Positions 4,469-6,190 of a stretch of 6,190 bases of DNA are shown in pieces (the first letter of the stretch is position 1; the number at the start of each line of letters is the position of its first letter). The translations under genes were made by a program, and so were the position numbers. Source of the stretch: Candidatus Omnitrophota bacterium. Its GTDB lineage: Bacteria > Omnitrophota > Gorgyraeia > 1-14-0-20-64-10. The DNA is taken from contig JAHFFF010000103.1 in assembly GCA_023248095.1 (NCBI GenBank), forward strand, positions 1-6,190, given 5' to 3'. The notes beneath the pieces are model-generated. The model did not search any database and was not told where the DNA came from. It worked only from the letters and a program-made list of their open reading frames with translations.

Positions 4469-6190
4469 ATGAAATTCTTACTTTCCTGGCTGAGGGAATT
4501 CATCGAGCTGTCTGTTCCGCCGGAGTCATTGGCCACGCGGTTGACCATGGCGGGGCTTGAGGTGACGGCCCTGGCTCGACTGGACGGAGATTGGCTGTTT
4601 GAAGTGGAGGTTACCCCGAACCGCCCCGACCTGCTCAGCCATCTGGGCATAGCTCGGGAGACGGCTGCCATCCTGGGACGGCCCCTTCGCTTCCCGCGCT
4701 GGCTTCAGCGAGACTTTCACCCCCCACGAGGAGAAGAGCACGCCGCATTCCCTGTGACGATCGAGGATGCGGAAGGGTGCCGCAGATACGTGGGGATAGT
4801 GATCGAAGGAGTGCGGGTGGCGCAAAGCCCTCCGGAATTGGCCGAGCGGCTTCGGAGAATCGGAATCCGCCCGGTAAACAACATCGTGGATATCACCAAC
4901 GCCTGCATGCTGGAATTGGGCCAGCCGCTGCATGCATTCGATCTGGACACCCTAGAAGGGGAGGCCATCCGGGTCCGCCGAGCCAAGGCCGGAGAGGCGT
5001 TAGTCACGATTGATGGGCAGAAGTGCTTGCTCACGCCCGACCTGTTGGTGATTGCGGATTCCAAACGGCCGGTGGCTCTGGCGGGTGTGATGGGGGGATT
5101 CGAGACGCAGATTACACCGAGTACTCGGCGGATCTTGCTGGAATCGGCGGGGTTCCAGCCGGCCTTGATCCGGCGCGCGACGCGGATTGCCAAACTTTCC
5201 TCGGAATCCTCCTACCGGTTCGAACGGGGCGTAGACCTCACCATGGTTCCCTTGGCGGCTCTCCGAGCGGCGCGACAGATCGTCCGTCTGGCTGGTGGAA
5301 CCCTTCGGATTCCGATCAGCGATGTTGGGCAGATGGAGATGGCTCGGCGCCGAATCTCATTGCGTCCCCGCAAGGCTCAAGAGATTTTGGGAATGCGCAT
5401 CTCTTCCGGTCAGCAGCGCCGATCCCTGGAGCGCTTGGGTTGCCGGGTTCGAGGAACAGGACGCGGATTGAGCGTAGAGCCACCCTCTTGGAGGAACGAT
5501 CTGAAGATACCAGAGGATCTGTATGAAGAGGTCGCCCGCCTCTTCGGGTACGACCGGTGTCCCGAAACCCTTCCTCCCACCCCGCGACGAATTGTTGCCC
5601 CGAGCGCCTCTTCGGAGGAGGCTGTTGAGGATCCCTGGGTTTTCCGGGAGGCGAGGATCAAGGAATGGTTGGTGAGCGCAGGGGCGCAGGAGATTTGCAC
5701 TTACAGCCTGGTCAGTCCAGGGTTTTTAAGCGTCTGCCGGTTGGGATCAGCAGCGAAGATCCGCAATCCCCTCAGTGCAGAACAGGCCTGCCTGAGACCG
5801 AGCTTGGTCTGCGGCGCTTTGGATGCCCTGTCCCGCAACCTCCGCCGAAGGACAGCTTCCAGTTTTTGCCTGTTCGAGATGGGGCATGTCTTTTTCCCAG
5901 CCCAACAGTCCGTCGTCTCCGAGAAAAATCTCTTGAGCCTGCTGGTAGCGGGGACTCCGGAACCGGTCTGGGGTGTTCGGCCAGAACCCCTAGGGCTCTT
6001 TCACCTGAAAGGGATCGCGAATCTTCTCTCTGAGCGTTTGGGGCTGGGTCCCCTTGAGGAGACGATCGAATCCGGGCCAGCCTATCTGAACGGACCGGCG
6101 GTGATCCTCCGCGCAGGCCAAAGGCAATGGGGCGCCATGGGGGTCCTTTCCTCAGAGGTGTCGGCCGGTTTTGAGATACCCGCTGAAACC
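4469..6190 (+). CDS. pheT: Phenylalanyl-tRNA synthetase beta subunit, short form without the EMAPII-like domain (3' end outside window)
   Basis: Beta subunit carrying the editing site and tRNA contacts of PheRS. ATG 4469 directly follows the pheS stop (TGA 4466-4468); no clear Shine-Dalgarno sequence is present, so coupling with pheS is likely. The frame stays open to the edge, giving 574 residues. Visible parts: N-terminus 'MKFLLSWLREFIEL...MAGLEV' (1-32), 'FEVEVTPNRPDLLSHLGIAR' (44-63), the B3/B4 editing region with 'PVNNIVDITNACMLELGQPL' and 'HAFDLD' (135-160), 'ALAGVMGG' (203-210), 'SSESSYRFERGVD' (244-256), B5 with 'PSWRNDLKIPEDLYEEVARL' (339-358), and the core-like region with 'NPLSAEQACLRPSL' (433-446) and 'FEMGHVF' (469-475). 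Most bacterial PheT proteins (about 800 residues) carry a ~110-residue tRNA-binding OB-fold between 'GLEV' and 'VTPNRPD'; here only ~15 residues join them. The C-terminal FDX-ACB anticodon-binding domain would lie past the edge. Confidence 0.96.
   Translation, partial: MKFLLSWLREFIELSVPPESLATRLTMAGLEVTALARLDGDWLFEVEVTPNRPDLLSHLGIARETAAILGRPLRFPRWLQRDFHPPRGEEHAAFPVTIEDAEGCRRYVGIVIEGVRVAQSPPELAERLRRIGIRPVNNIVDITNACMLELGQPLHAFDLDTLEGEAIRVRRAKAGEALVTIDGQKCLLTPDLLVIADSKRPVALAGVMGGFETQITPSTRRILLESAGFQPALIRRATRIAKLSSESSYRFERGVDLTMVPLAALRAARQIVRLAGGTLRIPISDVGQMEMARRRISLRPRKAQEILGMRISSGQQRRSLERLGCRVRGTGRGLSVEPPSWRNDLKIPEDLYEEVARLFGYDRCPETLPPTPRRIVAPSASSEEAVEDPWVFREARIKEWLVSAGAQEICTYSLVSPGFLSVCRLGSAAKIRNPLSAEQACLRPSLVCGALDALSRNLRRRTASSFCLFEMGHVFFPAQQSVVSEKNLLSLLVAGTPEPVWGVRPEPLGLFHLKGIANLLSERLGLGPLEETIESGPAYLNGPAVILRAGQRQWGAMGVLSSEVSAGFEIPAET

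Overview
The window is a compact bacterial translation operon. The gene order, all on the + strand, is thrS - infC - rpmI - rplT - pheS - pheT: threonyl-tRNA synthetase, initiation factor IF3, ribosomal proteins bL35 and uL20, and both subunits of phenylalanyl-tRNA synthetase. This order is widely conserved in bacteria. The DNA is moderately G+C-rich (high fifties percent by eye), with G/C-ending codons and classical AAGGAGG-type ribosome binding sites. The thrS and pheT forms are shorter than those of E. coli. The phylum cannot be fixed from the sequence. The gene order, G+C content and Cys4 insertion in PheS would suit an uncultured Methylomirabilota/Rokubacteria/Nitrospirota-like lineage, but this is a low-confidence impression.

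Layout. Positions 1-551 hold the 3' part of a gene open at the left edge. Its product looks like a phage-type structural protein ending in a C1q/TNF-like jelly-roll. After only 21 nt comes thrS (573-2294), which lacks the N-terminal TGS domain. infC follows. It most likely starts at a CTG at 2320 behind a strong Shine-Dalgarno sequence, not at the GTG at 2359. rpmI (2878-3081) and rplT (3094-3444) each have a strong ribosome binding site. pheS (3437-4468) starts with GTG inside the end of rplT. pheT begins at 4469, directly after the pheS stop codon, and runs off the right edge with 574 residues present. It lacks the EMAPII-like tRNA-binding (B2) domain near its N-terminus.

How the genes work together. 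All six housekeeping genes serve protein synthesis. Gaps of 25, 18, 12, -8 and 0 nt indicate one polycistronic message with translational coupling at the 3' end. There is no room for a long leader (T-box, L20 leader, or E. coli-type thrS operator) between the genes. Any promoter for thrS must therefore lie inside or upstream of the phage-like gene, and I found no convincing one. No stretch over 300 bases lacks a gene. I saw no tRNA, rRNA, CRISPR array, insertion sequence or factor-independent terminator.

This is mostly an ordinary region. The points worth a second look are the non-AUG start of infC, the two synthetases that each lack an N-terminal accessory module, and the phage-like gene pressed against thrS.
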